A DNA stretch of 64,000 nucleotides from Geomesophilobacter sediminis (GCF_016458275.1 NZ_JAEMHM010000019.1:1-64000), one strand, 5' to 3'. Positions 9,079-18,075 are shown, counted from the first letter of the stretch. Notes: generated by a model not told the origin, from the letters alone. Program-made: numbers and translations.

Positions 9079-10287
9079 ATGATGATTCTCACCCTCAATT
9101 GCCGCACCTATTCCATTCAGTACCAACTCTTCGATTGGAAGAACAAATCGGTGCTGGCACACGGCGAGGTGGAGCGGATCGTGGTGGGGGATTCCTTCAT
9201 CACCCACAGGGTTCCCGGGCTCCCCAACGCCCACCGCGACGCGGAATGCTCCGACCACAAGGCGGCGCTGGGGCTGATCCTGAAGACGCTCAGCGATGCC
9301 CGGATCGGGGTCATCAAGAACGTAAATCAGATCTCCGCCGTCGGGCATCGCGTCGTGCACGGGGGGGAAAAATTCACCCGCTCGGTGCAGATCGATGCGG
9401 ACGTCATCGACGCGATCCGCGACTGCGCAACCCTTGCTCCCCTCCACAACACCCCCAATCTTGCCGGCATCGAGGCCGCTCGCGCGCTGCTCCCCAACCT
9501 GCCCCAGGTTGCCATCTTCGACACCGCCTTCCACCAGACCATGCCGGAGCGGGCTTACATGTACCCGCTTCCCTACGACTGGTACAAGACGCACGGCATC
9601 CGTCGCTACGGCTTCCACGGCCACTCCCACCTCTATGCCGCGCGCCGCGGCGCCGAGCTTTTGGGAAAGGCCCCGGCGGAGACGAACCTCATCACCGTCC
9701 ATACCGGCAACGGTGTTTCTCTCTGTGCGGTACAGGGGGGGAAATCGATCGACACCAGCATGGGATTGACGCCGCTGGAAGGGGTGATGATGGGAACCCG
9801 CTGCGGCGACATCGACCCGGGGATCACCTCGTTCGTCATGAAGGAGATGGGGCTGTCGGCGACCGAGATGGAGCTTTTTCTCAACCAGAAGAGCGGTCTG
9901 GCCGGTATCGCCGGGCGTTACATGAGCCGCCGCAGTGCGCTGCATGAAGCCAGCCAGGGGGACGAGCGGTGCCGCATCGGGTTGCAGATGGAGGCCTACC
10001 GTCTCAGGAAATACATCGGGTCGTACATCGCAGTAACCGGTCCGATCGACGCCATTGTCTTCAGCTTCGGAGAAGGGTGGGTTGATTGGCCGGTGCGCGG
10101 GATGGCCCTGGTTGAGATGGAGCATTTTGGCATCAAGCTCGATCCGGTTCAGGATCTCATGGCGCTCGGGGATGGGAAGGAGCATAAGATCAGCGCTCCC
10201 GATTCCAAAATCGCGATCTATGTACTTCCCTCAGGGGAGGAATTGGTCCTCAATGAGGACGTGGCGGCGGTGCTGAAGTGGCATTAG
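9079..10287 (+). CDS. Acetate kinase family protein, divergent active site
   Basis: The protein has 402 residues, the usual length for acetate kinase, which makes acetyl phosphate from acetate and ATP. Conserved family features are GHRVVHGG (Arg91 equivalent), RRYGFHGHSH (His180 region) and DTSMGLTPLEGVMMGTRCGD (Arg241 region). Two signatures are altered. The N-terminal phosphate loop NxGSSSLK reads NCRTYSIQ (Asn7 and Ser12 kept; Gly9, Ser10, Ser11 and Lys14 replaced). The C-terminal GGIGEN reads SFGEGW. GGAGG at 9066-9070 sets the start. No pta lies nearby. It may be a paralogue with changed substrate or a regulatory role; the family assignment is secure, the activity is not. Confidence 0.85.
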   Translation: MMILTLNCRTYSIQYQLFDWKNKSVLAHGEVERIVVGDSFITHRVPGLPNAHRDAECSDHKAALGLILKTLSDARIGVIKNVNQISAVGHRVVHGGEKFTRSVQIDADVIDAIRDCATLAPLHNTPNLAGIEAARALLPNLPQVAIFDTAFHQTMPERAYMYPLPYDWYKTHGIRRYGFHGHSHLYAARRGAELLGKAPAETNLITVHTGNGVSLCAVQGGKSIDTSMGLTPLEGVMMGTRCGDIDPGITSFVMKEMGLSATEMELFLNQKSGLAGIAGRYMSRRSALHEASQGDERCRIGLQMEAYRLRKYIGSYIAVTGPIDAIVFSFGEGWVDWPVRGMALVEMEHFGIKLDPVQDLMALGDGKEHKISAPDSKIAIYVLPSGEELVLNEDVAAVLKWH

Positions 10288-10319
10288 TCCAATGAAACAA
10301 TGAGACAATGACGATATGC

Positions 10320-10357
10320 AAAAAGGGCTGGCGCCAATCGAGGCGCCAGCCCTTTTT
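10320..10357 (+). terminator. Rho-independent terminator
   Basis: A perfect 12-bp stem (AGGGCTGGCGCC, 10324-10335, with its complement at 10342-10353) and a 6-base loop are flanked by A and T runs on both sides. It can serve the upstream kinase gene and, in reverse, transcription from metX. Confidence 0.85.
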
Positions 10358-10376
10358 GCTGGAGGGGTGGCTGGTG

Positions 10377-10466
10377 CTGTGGGAGCGCCGTTCCTGGCGC
10401 GCTCCGCCGGAGGCGGTGATGAAGGCAGCGGGTGATTTCGCGACAGGAATGTCGCTCCTACATCGT
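10377..10466. repeat. Interspersed palindromic repeat, family A
   Basis: Starts CTGTGGGAGCGCC and ends with GACAGGAATGTCGCTCCTAC, with internal palindromes (GCTCCGCCGGAGG). Other copies lie at 12904, 31017, 50479 and 50677. Non-coding. Confidence 0.75.
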
Positions 10467-10481
10467 TGGCACCCGCAAATG

Positions 10482-11585
10482 CTATTTCTCAACGTTCTCC
10501 AGGAACGTCTGCACCATCGGCGTGAAGGTTTCGTGCTCGAGCAAAAAGGCGTCGTGGCCGTAGGAGGAGGTGATCAGGTGGTAGTCGACTTCTTTCCCGA
10601 GCTTCTTCAGGACCTCGACCATCTCCTCGGTCTGCGCCGGCGGGTAAAGCCAGTCGGAGGTGAAGGCAAAGAACTGCAGCGGAGCGGTTACCGGGGCGAA
10701 CGCCTCTTCCATTGATTCACAACCCAGGCTCACGTCATAGAGGTCGAGCGCCTTGGCCAGGTAGAGAAAGGAATTGGCGTCGAATCGGTCCACGAAGTTG
10801 TAGCCGTTGTATGACAGATACCGTTCCACCTCGAACTGCCCGAAGAAGTCGAACTGCCCGTCGCGCGCCGAAAAGCGGCGGCCGAATTTGGTGGTCATGG
10901 ACTCGTCGGAGAGAAAGGTGATGTGCCCGATGCCGCGGGCCAGCGCGAGTCCGTCCTTGGGATTTTTCCGGTATTCACCCTTTTTCCAGTTCGGATCGTT
11001 GAAGATGGCCCACCGGGCGACGGCGTTGAGCGAGATGGCCTGCGCCGACGGGCGCGGTGTCGCCGCGAGGATCACGGCGGAGCCGATGCGGTCCGGATGC
11101 TGGGTCGCCCACTCCAGCGCCTGCATCCCTCCCATGCTGCCGCCAAGCACACAGACCAGCCGGTTGATTCCCAACTGGTCCATCAGGAGGACCTGGGCGT
11201 TAACCATGTCGCGGACCGTGATCACCGGGAAGGAAAGGTTGTAGCGCTTCCCCGTCTTCGGGTTGATGGAGGTCGGTCCGGTGGAGCCGAAACAGGAGCC
11301 GATGACGTTGGTGCAGATGATGAAATAGCGGTCGGTGTCGAGCAGTCTGCCGGGGCCGACGATTTCGTCCCACCACCCGGCGCGCTTCTCCTCCTCGTTG
11401 TATCGTCCGGCGAGATGGGCGCTGCCGGTCCAGGCATGGGTCACCAGGATGGCGTTGGTCCGGTCGGCATTGAGGGTGCCGTAGGTTTCGTACGCGATTT
11501 CAATCGGGCCGAGGATACGGCCGCTCTCCAGACGGAGGTCGGTATCGAATTTTGCGAGCTGCGGGGTAACTATGCCGTAAGCCAT
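10482..11585 (-). CDS. metX: Homoserine O-acetyltransferase MetX
   Basis: MetX transfers an acyl group from acyl-CoA to homoserine in methionine biosynthesis. The protein has 367 residues and an alpha/beta-hydrolase fold. The nucleophile elbow GGSMGGMQ lies near residue 146, the family signature NPKTGK near 108, and the Asp and His of the triad probably lie in SDWLYP and [11 protein letters not shown]. It stands alone behind a SAM-I riboswitch with its own promoter, so expression should fall when S-adenosylmethionine is abundant. Homoserine succinyltransferases of this fold exist, so acyl-donor specificity is inferred from family resemblance only. Confidence 0.93.
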   Translation of the reverse strand: MAYGIVTPQLAKFDTDLRLESGRILGPIEIAYETYGTLNADRTNAILVTHAWTGSAHLAGRYNEEEKRAGWWDEIVGPGRLLDTDRYFIICTNVIGSCFGSTGPTSINPKTGKRYNLSFPVITVRDMVNAQVLLMDQLGINRLVCVLGGSMGGMQALEWATQHPDRIGSAVILAATPRPSAQAISLNAVARWAIFNDPNWKKGEYRKNPKDGLALARGIGHITFLSDESMTTKFGRRFSARDGQFDFFGQFEVERYLSYNGYNFVDRFDANSFLYLAKALDLYDVSLGCESMEEAFAPVTAPLQFFAFTSDWLYPPAQTEEMVEVLKKLGKEVDYHLITSSYGHDAFLLEHETFTPMVQTFLENVEK

Positions 11586-11607
11586 ATCTCTTCCGATCTG
11601 CGGTTAA

Positions 11608-11646
11608 AGAAAAAGCCCCAACTCATAAATGAGAAGGGGCTTTTCC
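11608..11646 (-). terminator. Attenuation terminator of the metX SAM riboswitch
   Basis: On the minus strand a stem GCCCC-TT-CTCAT pairs with ATGAG-TT-GGGGC and is followed by a T run. It lies between the riboswitch aptamer and the metX start, the expected position for transcriptional attenuation. Confidence 0.85.
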
Positions 11647-11668
11647 GGTTATCGGACTTCCAAAGCGC

Positions 11669-11772
11669 CTTTCTCATCTTCGCCTTTCGGCAGGATTTAG
11701 CACCTGGCGCCCAATGGGCCGGTTGCTGTGGTTTCGCAGGGCCTTTCCCTCCACCACTCTCGATAAGCAGGT
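11669..11772 (-). promoter_or_regulatory. SAM-I (S-box) riboswitch upstream of metX
   Basis: The minus strand shows the S-box conserved blocks in order: CTTATCGAGAGTGGTGGAGGG, then GGCCCTGCGAAACCACAGCAACC, then GGTGCTAAATCCTGC, then GATGAGAAAG. The terminator at 11608-11646 follows directly. The class binds S-adenosylmethionine and stops transcription of methionine genes, which fits metX downstream. Recognised by eye from the S-box consensus. Confidence 0.92.
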
Positions 11773-11793
11773 CTTTCTATTCAGTTTTGCGGC

Positions 11794-11822
11794 AGGATAA
11801 GGGAGCCTGCGTCTTTTGTCAA
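11794..11822 (-). promoter_or_regulatory. Promoter of the metX transcript
   Basis: On the minus strand, -35 TTGACA (11822-11817), a 17-base spacer and -10 TATCCT (11799-11794). Transcription would begin about 10-15 bases before the S-box aptamer. Confidence 0.7.
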
Positions 11823-11936
11823 CGGAAAATGGATAGTTAGTTGACCAGGGGAACGGGGCGCCTCGTACGCCCGAATGGCTGGAACCTAACGGTAGGGGGG
11901 GGCGCAGCCTGCTGCGCCTGCAGCTTCGCTTTGGTT

Positions 11937-12797
11937 TTAAGAGATCACCTTGTAGACTGCGGAAAAATCCTCATCCGAGCAGCCCAGCGCCTTCGCCTTC
12001 TTGAATGCCTCGTTGGCGACCGCCGCCGCGACCAGAGGCTGCCCCACGGTATCCCCCAACGCTACCGCCAGCCGAAGGTCCTTTTGCATGTGCTTGAGCG
12101 GGAAGGCGACGGTGTAGTTTCCTTGCGAGATCAATCCCCCCTTCAGCTTGAACATGGGATTGGCCAGCGCACCGGCATCCAGCACCTCCAGGAGATCGCT
12201 CTTTTCCAGTCCTCCCTTTTCGGCCAGCGCCAGACCTTCGCAGAAGATGGTCATCATGCCGCCCATCACCATGTTGACGACGAGCTTCATCCGGGCGCCG
12301 TTGCCGACGGCACCGAGGAAGAGGATCTTTTTCCCCATCTTCTCCAATCCGGGCATCGCGGCATCGTAGAGCGAACGATCGCCGGCGGCGAGGATAACGA
12401 GAGTCCCGTCTTCGGCCGGCTTCTTGCTGCCGGAAACCGGAGCCTCCAGGAATTTCCCCCCCTTCTGCAGGATGGCCGCACCGATCTTGGCGGAGGTTTC
12501 TCCGTCGACGGTGGACATGTCGACGTAGCCGCGGCCGTCGCCGATGCCGGCCAGGGCGCCATCGGGACCGAAGCAAACGGCTTCCGCCGCGGCGGGATCG
12601 GCGAGCATGGCGAAGGTGATCCCGCACGTTGCGGTGACTTCAGCCGGATTTGCTGCCACCCGCGCGCCCACCGCGGCAAGTTCGGCAGATTTTTCCGGTG
12701 AGCGGTTCCAGACCGTGACCTTGAACCCCGCCTTCACCAGATTCTTGGCCATTGCGCTTCCCATGACTCCCAGACCGATAAACCCGAATTCCTGCAT
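11937..12797 (-). CDS. NADP-dependent beta-hydroxyacid dehydrogenase (glyoxylate/succinic semialdehyde reductase type)
   Basis: The protein has 286 residues. An N-terminal Rossmann fold with GFIGLGVMGSAMAKNL is followed by VWNRSPEK; the Arg-Ser after the second strand suggests NADP(H) preference. The substrate-binding signature EAPVSGSKKPAEDG lies near residue 118 and the catalytic lysine in VGNGARMKLVVN near 170. It closely resembles the family characterised from Geobacter species that reduces succinic semialdehyde and glyoxylate; that parallel is recalled, not searched. AGGAGGT lies five bases before the ATG. It is a single gene on the minus strand, downstream of a repeat-filled gap. Confidence 0.88.
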   Translation of the reverse strand: MQEFGFIGLGVMGSAMAKNLVKAGFKVTVWNRSPEKSAELAAVGARVAANPAEVTATCGITFAMLADPAAAEAVCFGPDGALAGIGDGRGYVDMSTVDGETSAKIGAAILQKGGKFLEAPVSGSKKPAEDGTLVILAAGDRSLYDAAMPGLEKMGKKILFLGAVGNGARMKLVVNMVMGGMMTIFCEGLALAEKGGLEKSDLLEVLDAGALANPMFKLKGGLISQGNYTVAFPLKHMQKDLRLAVALGDTVGQPLVAAAVANEAFKKAKALGCSDEDFSAVYKVIS

Positions 12798-12840
12798 GGT
12801 GACCTCCTAAGTAATGTAATGAATCTGTTTGCAAAACCAT

Positions 12841-12870
12841 CTCGTTCCCAAGGTCCACCTTGGGAACGAG
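12841..12870. repeat. Perfect 14-bp hairpin
   Basis: CTCGTTCCCAAGGT and its exact complement are separated by two bases. No U run follows on either strand, so it is a palindromic repeat rather than a normal terminator. Confidence 0.7.
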
Positions 12871-12903
12871 GGGGGCGTAACTATGCAAGGCAGCTGCCTT
12901 ACC

Positions 12904-12988
12904 CTGTGGGAGCGCTTTTCCAGGCGCGATCCGCCGAAGGCGGTAACTGCGGTTCAGGCAAATCACACCTGGAAAGGCGCTCCCACAG
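12904..12988. repeat. Interspersed palindromic repeat, family A
   Basis: The arms CTGTGGGAGCGCTTTTCCAGG and CCTGGAAAGGCGCTCCCACAG bracket a short palindrome, ATCCGCCGAAGGCGGTAA. The right arm abuts the stop codon of the pabB-pabC gene at 12989. Confidence 0.8.
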
Positions 12989-14707
12989 TTAGATAACCAG
13001 TTTTGCCCGGCGCCATTTGCGCACCGAGTTTATCATGTAAAGCTCCTCGGCTCCGTGCAGATCTTCCACCGTTATGGTTCCTTCTTGGATCTCCCCGCAC
13101 TCCAGAAGTTGGCTCCGGAAGACGCCGGGAAGAAGGCCGCACGACAGCCGCGGGGTGATAAGTTTCCCGCCGATCCGCACCACGATGTTGCTGTAGCTCC
13201 CTTCCGTGATTTCACCCCGTTCGTTAACGAAGAACACCTCGCCACAGTCGGGGCGCGCGGCCAACTCCTTGCTGAACAGCTCGCGCAGGCTCGTCTTGTG
13301 ATACAGAAAGCGGTTTCTCGAATCGACCGACTGCCGTGCCAGGACGACGTTCACTTCCGGGGCACCTTCGGGCAACGGTGCTGCCTCACAATGCCAGGTC
13401 CCGTCCGGGAACAGGAGAAGCCGCACCTTATTCCTCCCCTCCCACCCTCGGGCTTGGGCTTCGAGAAGGTCCCGAGCCTCGGCGACGGGAAAAGGAAAAC
13501 CGAAATAGGTCGCGCTCTCTTCCAGCCGTTTCAGGTGCCGCTCCAGCAGAAAGTAGCCCCCCTCGTCATGAAGCAGCGACTCGATGAGGTGGAACTCTCG
13601 CTTTTGCTGCCGGGCAAAGCTCCCCTTGGCCAGGCACTCGGCATACTCCGCCGCCGCTTTCGAATCGTGGGTAATGCCGCTCCCGATGCCCAGCACCCCC
13701 GTTCCCGTCTCCAGGTCCAGGACCGCGGTCCGGATGGCCACGGAGAACTGGGCTTCTCCACCGGGAGAGACATAGCCGATGCAGCCGGTATACATGCCAC
13801 GCGGGTCCCGTTCCAGCTCCGCGATGATTTCCATGCTCCTCCGCTTCGGAGCGCCGGTGATGGAGCCGCACGGAAAAAGGGCCTGCATCACGTCGGTCAG
13901 CGTCGCCCCTTGCTTCAGTCGCGAAATCACCGTCGAGGTCATCTGGTGCACCGTCGGCAGCGTTTCCACCTCGAAGAGTGTCGGCACGGTGACCGAGCCG
14001 GTCTCGGAAACCATCCCCAGGTCGTTGCGCAGCAGATCCACGATCATCAGGTTTTCGGCCCGCTCCTTGGCATTCTCCCGGAGCCCTGCCGCCAGTTCCC
14101 GATCTTCCTCGATCCACCTGCCGCGGGGAGCGGTCCCTTTCATGGGGCGGGCGGTGAGTTGCCCATCCCGAAGGGAAAAGAAGAGTTCGGGAGAGGCCGA
14201 GACGATCCGGTAACGATCGGCTTCGAGGTAGGAACCATACTCGGTAGGTTGATTGCCAAGCAAAGTGGCCGCGAGCGCTGCGGGGGCACCGGAAAAACGG
14301 AAGCGTTCGGCGAGGGTGAAGTTGACCTGGTAACAGTCTCCGGCGGCGATCAGCTCCCGTATTCTTGTTACGGCCGCCAAATACTCGGGCTCGGCCAAGG
14401 TGGGAGACCAGGAGGAGGTGGCGCACTCGTCGGCCGGGCCGGGGACCGGTTGCCGCCGCCGGTTCTCGTAGAAGTCGAACCGGAGTAGTGGGAAATCACC
14501 CTGGGGGGGCTTGGTTGTCAGGTGCGGATTCAGGCCGGCCGCCGCCTCGTAGCTGATGAACCCGGCCGCATGAAGACCTTGGGCCACCGCCGCCTCAATC
14601 CGCCTCAAAGCCGGGATCACCTCCCCTTGGGTCGTTGCGGTCACCGTACCGGCGGGCCCGGAAAAGGTGCAGCCGTGCACGTAGGCTTGCGACGGCTGCC
14701 GGGTCAT
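12989..14707 (-). CDS. pabBC: Fused aminodeoxychorismate synthase component I / 4-amino-4-deoxychorismate lyase (PabB-PabC)
   Basis: A 572-residue fusion for p-aminobenzoate, hence folate, synthesis. Residues about 1-340 form the chorismate-binding PabB domain, with PMKGTAPRG, DLLRNDLG, CGSITGAPKRRSMEII and GIGSGITHDSKA. Residues about 365-572 form a PLP-dependent class IV aminotransferase-like lyase with the PLP lysine probably in LYHKTSLRE and the signature GEITEGSYSNIVV. The frame extends further upstream, but the ATG at 14707 overlaps the preceding gene's stop as ATGA. The glutamine amidotransferase partner PabA is not in the window. Confidence 0.92.
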   Translation of the reverse strand: MTRQPSQAYVHGCTFSGPAGTVTATTQGEVIPALRRIEAAVAQGLHAAGFISYEAAAGLNPHLTTKPPQGDFPLLRFDFYENRRRQPVPGPADECATSSWSPTLAEPEYLAAVTRIRELIAAGDCYQVNFTLAERFRFSGAPAALAATLLGNQPTEYGSYLEADRYRIVSASPELFFSLRDGQLTARPMKGTAPRGRWIEEDRELAAGLRENAKERAENLMIVDLLRNDLGMVSETGSVTVPTLFEVETLPTVHQMTSTVISRLKQGATLTDVMQALFPCGSITGAPKRRSMEIIAELERDPRGMYTGCIGYVSPGGEAQFSVAIRTAVLDLETGTGVLGIGSGITHDSKAAAEYAECLAKGSFARQQKREFHLIESLLHDEGGYFLLERHLKRLEESATYFGFPFPVAEARDLLEAQARGWEGRNKVRLLLFPDGTWHCEAAPLPEGAPEVNVVLARQSVDSRNRFLYHKTSLRELFSKELAARPDCGEVFFVNERGEITEGSYSNIVVRIGGKLITPRLSCGLLPGVFRSQLLECGEIQEGTITVEDLHGAEELYMINSVRKWRRAKLVI

Positions 14708-15564
14708 TTCTTTCCTTGGGCGCAGAGCCCGGTGATGGCGCAGTTGCGGCAGGTCGCGCGGTTTTTCCCGTCGCACCCCTCGGAGATCCCGAGGTGGCAG
14801 ATGGGAAAGTCGTACTTCACCGGGTCTTCCGGATCGAGTTCCCGAAGCCGCGTCGTGATCTCCCGTGCCATGCGCCAGTCCGCCTGTTTGCGGGTGGTGA
14901 GGCCGAGGAAGGTGCAGATGCGCTGGATGTGCGCGTCGACCGGGATGACCAGCCTGGACGGCGCGATCCCGGTCCAGATGCCGAGGTCGATCCCGTCGGC
15001 GGGGCGGACCATCCAGCGCAGGTACATGCAGAGCCTTTTGCAGGCGCTGCCGGAAGCGGGGGAGGGGAAGAAGAAGGGGAAATAGGAATCGGCCGGCACC
15101 CCGCCCCGTCCGAACACGGCGCCCAGGTCCAGCTCTTTCATGGAAGCGCTGAATCCGGAGAGCGTCTCCGTCACGTCCTCCTGCGCCTCATCATGGAATC
15201 GGAGCAGCCACCCCTGGATGGTACCGGCCTCGCGGACCATGATCTGTGCGGCCAAAAGAAGACCGCAGAGGTCCCGGCCGTCGTTGAACCGGTGCTTGAA
15301 GCCCGAGAAGGTTCGCTTCCCCTTGGCCGGGTCGAACCGCTCGACGTAGTGCCGGGGGGAACTCCCCATCTCGCTGAAGATGTCCTGCAGGTTTCGTTTG
15401 ATGATCTTGACGTTGCCATAGGCGAAACAGGAAGCGATCAGCCCGGCGACCTCCTGATCTTCCGGCGCCTGGAAGCGGTGGCAGAAGGAGAGCGGGTCGT
15501 TGGCAAGATGTTCGGCGGAGCGGTCGCGGTAGACCTTATCCAGGGTGGTCTTGAGGTTCGGCAT
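14704..15564 (-). CDS. TIGR02757 family protein (DUF2400, HhH-GPD-like)
   Basis: A 286-residue member of an uncharacterised family that recalls HhH-GPD DNA-repair glycosylases with a C-terminal iron-sulfur cluster. The core shows VIPVDAHIQRICTFLG, similar to the helix-hairpin-helix and catalytic Asp segment of endonuclease III-like proteins. The C-terminus has four cysteines in HLGISEGCDG and CRNCAITGLC. It is the first gene of a two-gene unit with pabB-pabC through an ATGA overlap; there is no obvious functional link. No experimental function is known to me, and a base-excision role is inference from the fold. Confidence 0.85.
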   Translation of the reverse strand: MPNLKTTLDKVYRDRSAEHLANDPLSFCHRFQAPEDQEVAGLIASCFAYGNVKIIKRNLQDIFSEMGSSPRHYVERFDPAKGKRTFSGFKHRFNDGRDLCGLLLAAQIMVREAGTIQGWLLRFHDEAQEDVTETLSGFSASMKELDLGAVFGRGGVPADSYFPFFFPSPASGSACKRLCMYLRWMVRPADGIDLGIWTGIAPSRLVIPVDAHIQRICTFLGLTTRKQADWRMAREITTRLRELDPEDPVKYDFPICHLGISEGCDGKNRATCRNCAITGLCAQGKK

Positions 15565-15658
15565 GGTTCACCTGTATGGTGTATACGTAGACATTTGCAA
15601 GCAGCCTGCTAGATTAACATAGTGGTTTCACCGCTTAAAAGGGAAAAGGGGGTAACCT

Positions 15659-16027
15659 ATGAACCTTGCAGAATTGTTTCCGGAAGGGGGGCGCGGGATC
15701 ATCGGCACCGCAGATGCCAAGGGGAGCGTCAACCTGGCGATCTTCGCGACGCCGCGCATCATCGACGACCATACGCTTGCCTGGGGGCTTGCCGAGGGGC
15801 GTACCTGCGAAAACCTGAAACAAAATCCTCGCGCCAGCTATCTCTATCTCGCTCCAATCCGCGGCTACACCGGTTGGCGGCTGACCCTGACCCTCAAGGA
15901 AATCAAGGAAGGGGAATTTTTGGAGGAGATTCGCGCTTCCGCCGAGCTGACCTCGGTCCCGTCGGCGGCGAGTCAGATCAAGCACGTCGCGTACTTCACC
16001 GTGGACGAGGTGCGGCCGGTGGCGTAG
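15659..16027 (+). CDS. Pyridoxamine 5'-phosphate oxidase-fold protein
   Basis: A small 122-residue flavin-binding split-barrel protein. The pattern GIIGTADAKGSVNLAIFATPRI followed by SYLYLAP matches the PNPOx-like superfamily, whose members bind FMN, F420 or haem. It is shorter than true PdxH and lacks that family's C-terminus, so pyridoxal synthesis is unlikely. A GGGGG-rich ribosome site precedes the ATG by about five bases. It is divergent from the TIGR02757/pab unit, with about 95 bases between. Substrate unknown. Confidence 0.8.
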   Translation: MNLAELFPEGGRGIIGTADAKGSVNLAIFATPRIIDDHTLAWGLAEGRTCENLKQNPRASYLYLAPIRGYTGWRLTLTLKEIKEGEFLEEIRASAELTSVPSAASQIKHVAYFTVDEVRPVA

Positions 16028-16037
16028 CCTGGGCATC

Positions 16038-16186
16038 TTAACCCCATCCACACCCGACCGTTGCAAGCTCGCGCGACCCTTGAAGGAGAGGGAGACAACA
16101 GCCCTGACGGAAGATTGATGCTTCTGAGAACGTCGCTCTCCACGTTCCTTCCTTCAAGGAGAGGGACAGGGTGAGGATGGGGTTCC
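16038..16186. repeat. Interspersed repeat, family B
   Basis: Inverted ends AACCCCATCC...CCTTGAAGGAGAGGGAG and CCTTCAAGGAGAGGGACAGG...GGATGGGG flank an unrelated centre. The same motif family occurs at 8535, 25158, 32737, 44500, 47532 and 55600. No gene. Confidence 0.65.
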
Positions 16187-16207
16187 CGTCGTGGCTGATC
16201 AATGAAA

Positions 16208-16252
16208 AGAAAGCACGGCGTCCCTCGCTACCGAGGGGCGCCGCTTTTTTTC
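16208..16252. terminator. Bidirectional terminator overlapping the dtd stop codon
   Basis: A 12-bp stem (16216-16227 with 16232-16243, one G-U) is followed by a seven-T run on the plus strand and a T-rich run on the minus strand. The dtd stop codon (16228-16230) lies in the loop. Confidence 0.75.
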
Positions 16253-16689
16253 GGGCTTTCGATGATGAAGGTGACCGGTCCGTCGTTGATGAGCGACACC
16301 TTCATGTCCGCCTGGAAGATCCCGCTCTCAACCGTGATCCCCAGGGCACGCACCTTTTCCATGTAATGCATATAGAGCCGGTTCGCCTCTTCCGGGGGGG
16401 CGGCGGTGTCGAAGGAGGGGCGCCGTCCCTTGCTGCAGTTCCCCGCCAGGGTGAACTGCGAGACCGCCAGGAGCGATCCGCCGATGTCCGGGAGCGCCAG
16501 GTTCATCTTCCCGGCGTCGTCCTCGAAGATCCGCAGCGCCACGGTCTTTTCCGCCATCCATTCCGCCTGCGCCTCGGTGTCGCCCTTTTCGACCCCGAGC
16601 AGGACCAGCATCCCCGCCCCGATCTCGCCGACCACCTTCCCGTCGACCCGGACCGCGGCCTCGGTTACCCGCTGCACGACTGCCTTCAC
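16228..16689 (-). CDS. dtd: D-aminoacyl-tRNA deacylase
   Basis: Dtd removes D-amino acids (and glycine from mischarged tRNA-Ala) from tRNA, a translation proofreading step. The protein has 153 residues. Both family signatures are present: SQFTLAG near residue 75 and the Gly-Pro motif NDGPVTF near 137. The start is a GTG at 16689 that overlaps the macro-gene stop as GTGA; an open frame continues upstream but matches nothing. It is the last gene of a run with the macro-domain gene and nfo. Confidence 0.93.
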   Translation of the reverse strand: MKAVVQRVTEAAVRVDGKVVGEIGAGMLVLLGVEKGDTEAQAEWMAEKTVALRIFEDDAGKMNLALPDIGGSLLAVSQFTLAGNCSKGRRPSFDTAAPPEEANRLYMHYMEKVRALGITVESGIFQADMKVSLINDGPVTFIIESPKKSGAPR

Positions 16690-17204
16690 GCAAAGACCTC
16701 CTGAAGGGCGGCTTGGTAGGCGGCGAGCGCGTCGGGGCCGAAGGCGCAAAAGACGACCCGCCGGATTTCGGGATAGCTGGCGAGCGCCCTTTTCGCCTCT
16801 TCCACCGCGATGCGGCACGCCTGGTCCATGGGATAGCCGTAGACCCCGGCGCTGATGGCGGGAAAAGCGATGGAGGCGAGCCCGTGTTCCTGGGCGAGTC
16901 GGAAGGCGTTCGCGTAACAGCTGCGCAAAAGTTCCGGCTCGCCTTTGCCGCCGCCGTGCCAGACCGGCCCCACGGTGTGGATCACGTGGCGCGCGGCAAG
17001 GCGGTACCCCGCCGTTATCTTCGCCTGCCCGGTCGGGCAGCCCCCGAGTTTGCTGCACTCCTCGACAAGCTGCGGCCCCGCCGCCCGGTGAATGGCGCCG
17101 TCGACCCCGCCCCCGCCCAAAAGCGAGCTGTTGGCGGCGTTCACGATGGCATCTACGTCGAGTTTGGTGATATCTCCCTGGACGACCTCGATCTTCTCGC
17201 GCAT
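16686..17204 (-). CDS. Macro domain protein (O-acetyl-ADP-ribose deacetylase type)
   Basis: The whole 172-residue protein is one macro domain, as in YmdB/MacroD proteins that hydrolyse O-acetyl-ADP-ribose or remove ADP-ribose from proteins. Visible motifs are [37 protein letters not shown] (the catalytic loop) and [13 protein letters not shown] (the phosphate-binding loop). AAGGAGGAATCC precedes the start. It is coupled to dtd by a four-base overlap and lies 15 bases after nfo. The pairing with a repair nuclease and a tRNA proofreader may simply be a housekeeping operon. Confidence 0.92.
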   Translation of the reverse strand: MREKIEVVQGDITKLDVDAIVNAANSSLLGGGGVDGAIHRAAGPQLVEECSKLGGCPTGQAKITAGYRLAARHVIHTVGPVWHGGGKGEPELLRSCYANAFRLAQEHGLASIAFPAISAGVYGYPMDQACRIAVEEAKRALASYPEIRRVVFCAFGPDALAAYQAALQEVFA

Positions 17205-17219
17205 GGATTCCTCCTTGCT

Positions 17220-18071
17220 TCAGGCCTCGATGAGATCCCGTAGTGTCTGCAGGTTGATGCGGTCCATCTCGTCGTCGTCCCCTTTCGGGGTCTCGATGAT
17301 CTTCGGTACCGCGGCAAAACGCGGATCGTTCAAGAGGAAGCGGAACGCGTCGATTCCCAGCACCCCTTTGCCGATGTGGTCGTGCCGGTCCACGTGGCTG
17401 CCGAGCCCCTTCTTGGTGTCGTTGAGGTGGAAGGCCTGCAGCCGCGAGATGCCGACCGCGGCGTCCAGATCCGCGAAGGTCTTCTCGTAGCCGTCGCGCT
17501 CGGCAATGTTATAGCCGGCAGCGAAGGCGTGGCAGGTGTCGAAGCAGATCCCGAAGCGGTCCGGCGAGCCGCACCCCTCGATGATCCCCTTGAGGTCTTC
17601 GAAGCGGGAGCCGATGTTGCTTCCCTGGCCGGCGGTGTTCTCCAGGAGGATCTTCCCGGTGAACTGCGGGACCATGTAGAAGAGCTCGTCAAGCCCCTCG
17701 CAGATGCGCCGGATGCCGACCTCGGTGCCGTCTCCGTTGTGCGAGCCGGGGTGCATGACGATCTTGGCGATCCCCAGGCGGGCGCAGCGCTCCATCTCTT
17801 CCTTGAGCGCGATCATGCTTTTGTCCCGGACGTCGCCGGGGGCCGCGGCCAGGTTGATGAGGTAGATGTCGTGGCTGATCGCCTCGGCGATCCCGAAGAC
17901 CGCCATGTTTTTCTGGAAAAGTTCCGCCTCCTGGTCCGGAATGAACTTTCCTTTCCACTGGTTGGAGTTCTGGGTGAAGACCTGGATCACCTTGCAGCCC
18001 GACTGCGCGCCGCGCTCCGGCGCCTTGTAGACCCCTCCCGCGATGGATACGTGTGCTCCGAGCAAAGCCAT
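17220..18071 (-). CDS. nfo: Deoxyribonuclease IV (AP endonuclease)
   Basis: Endonuclease IV cleaves 5' to abasic sites in base-excision repair and uses three zinc ions in a TIM barrel. The protein has 283 residues. Visible motifs include [44 protein letters not shown] and [22 protein letters not shown], together holding the expected His, Glu and Asp metal ligands. It follows the HIT gene by four bases and precedes the macro-domain gene by 15, so co-transcription is likely. Confidence 0.95.
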   Translation of the reverse strand: MALLGAHVSIAGGVYKAPERGAQSGCKVIQVFTQNSNQWKGKFIPDQEAELFQKNMAVFGIAEAISHDIYLINLAAAPGDVRDKSMIALKEEMERCARLGIAKIVMHPGSHNGDGTEVGIRRICEGLDELFYMVPQFTGKILLENTAGQGSNIGSRFEDLKGIIEGCGSPDRFGICFDTCHAFAAGYNIAERDGYEKTFADLDAAVGISRLQAFHLNDTKKGLGSHVDRHDHIGKGVLGIDAFRFLLNDPRFAAVPKIIETPKGDDDEMDRINLQTLRDLIEA

Positions 18072-18075
18072 TCCG

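Noticed and set aside
11901-11918. Terminator after the beta-hydroxyacid dehydrogenase
   Set aside because: GGCGCAGC/GCTGCGCC forms a hairpin, but no T run follows on the minus strand.
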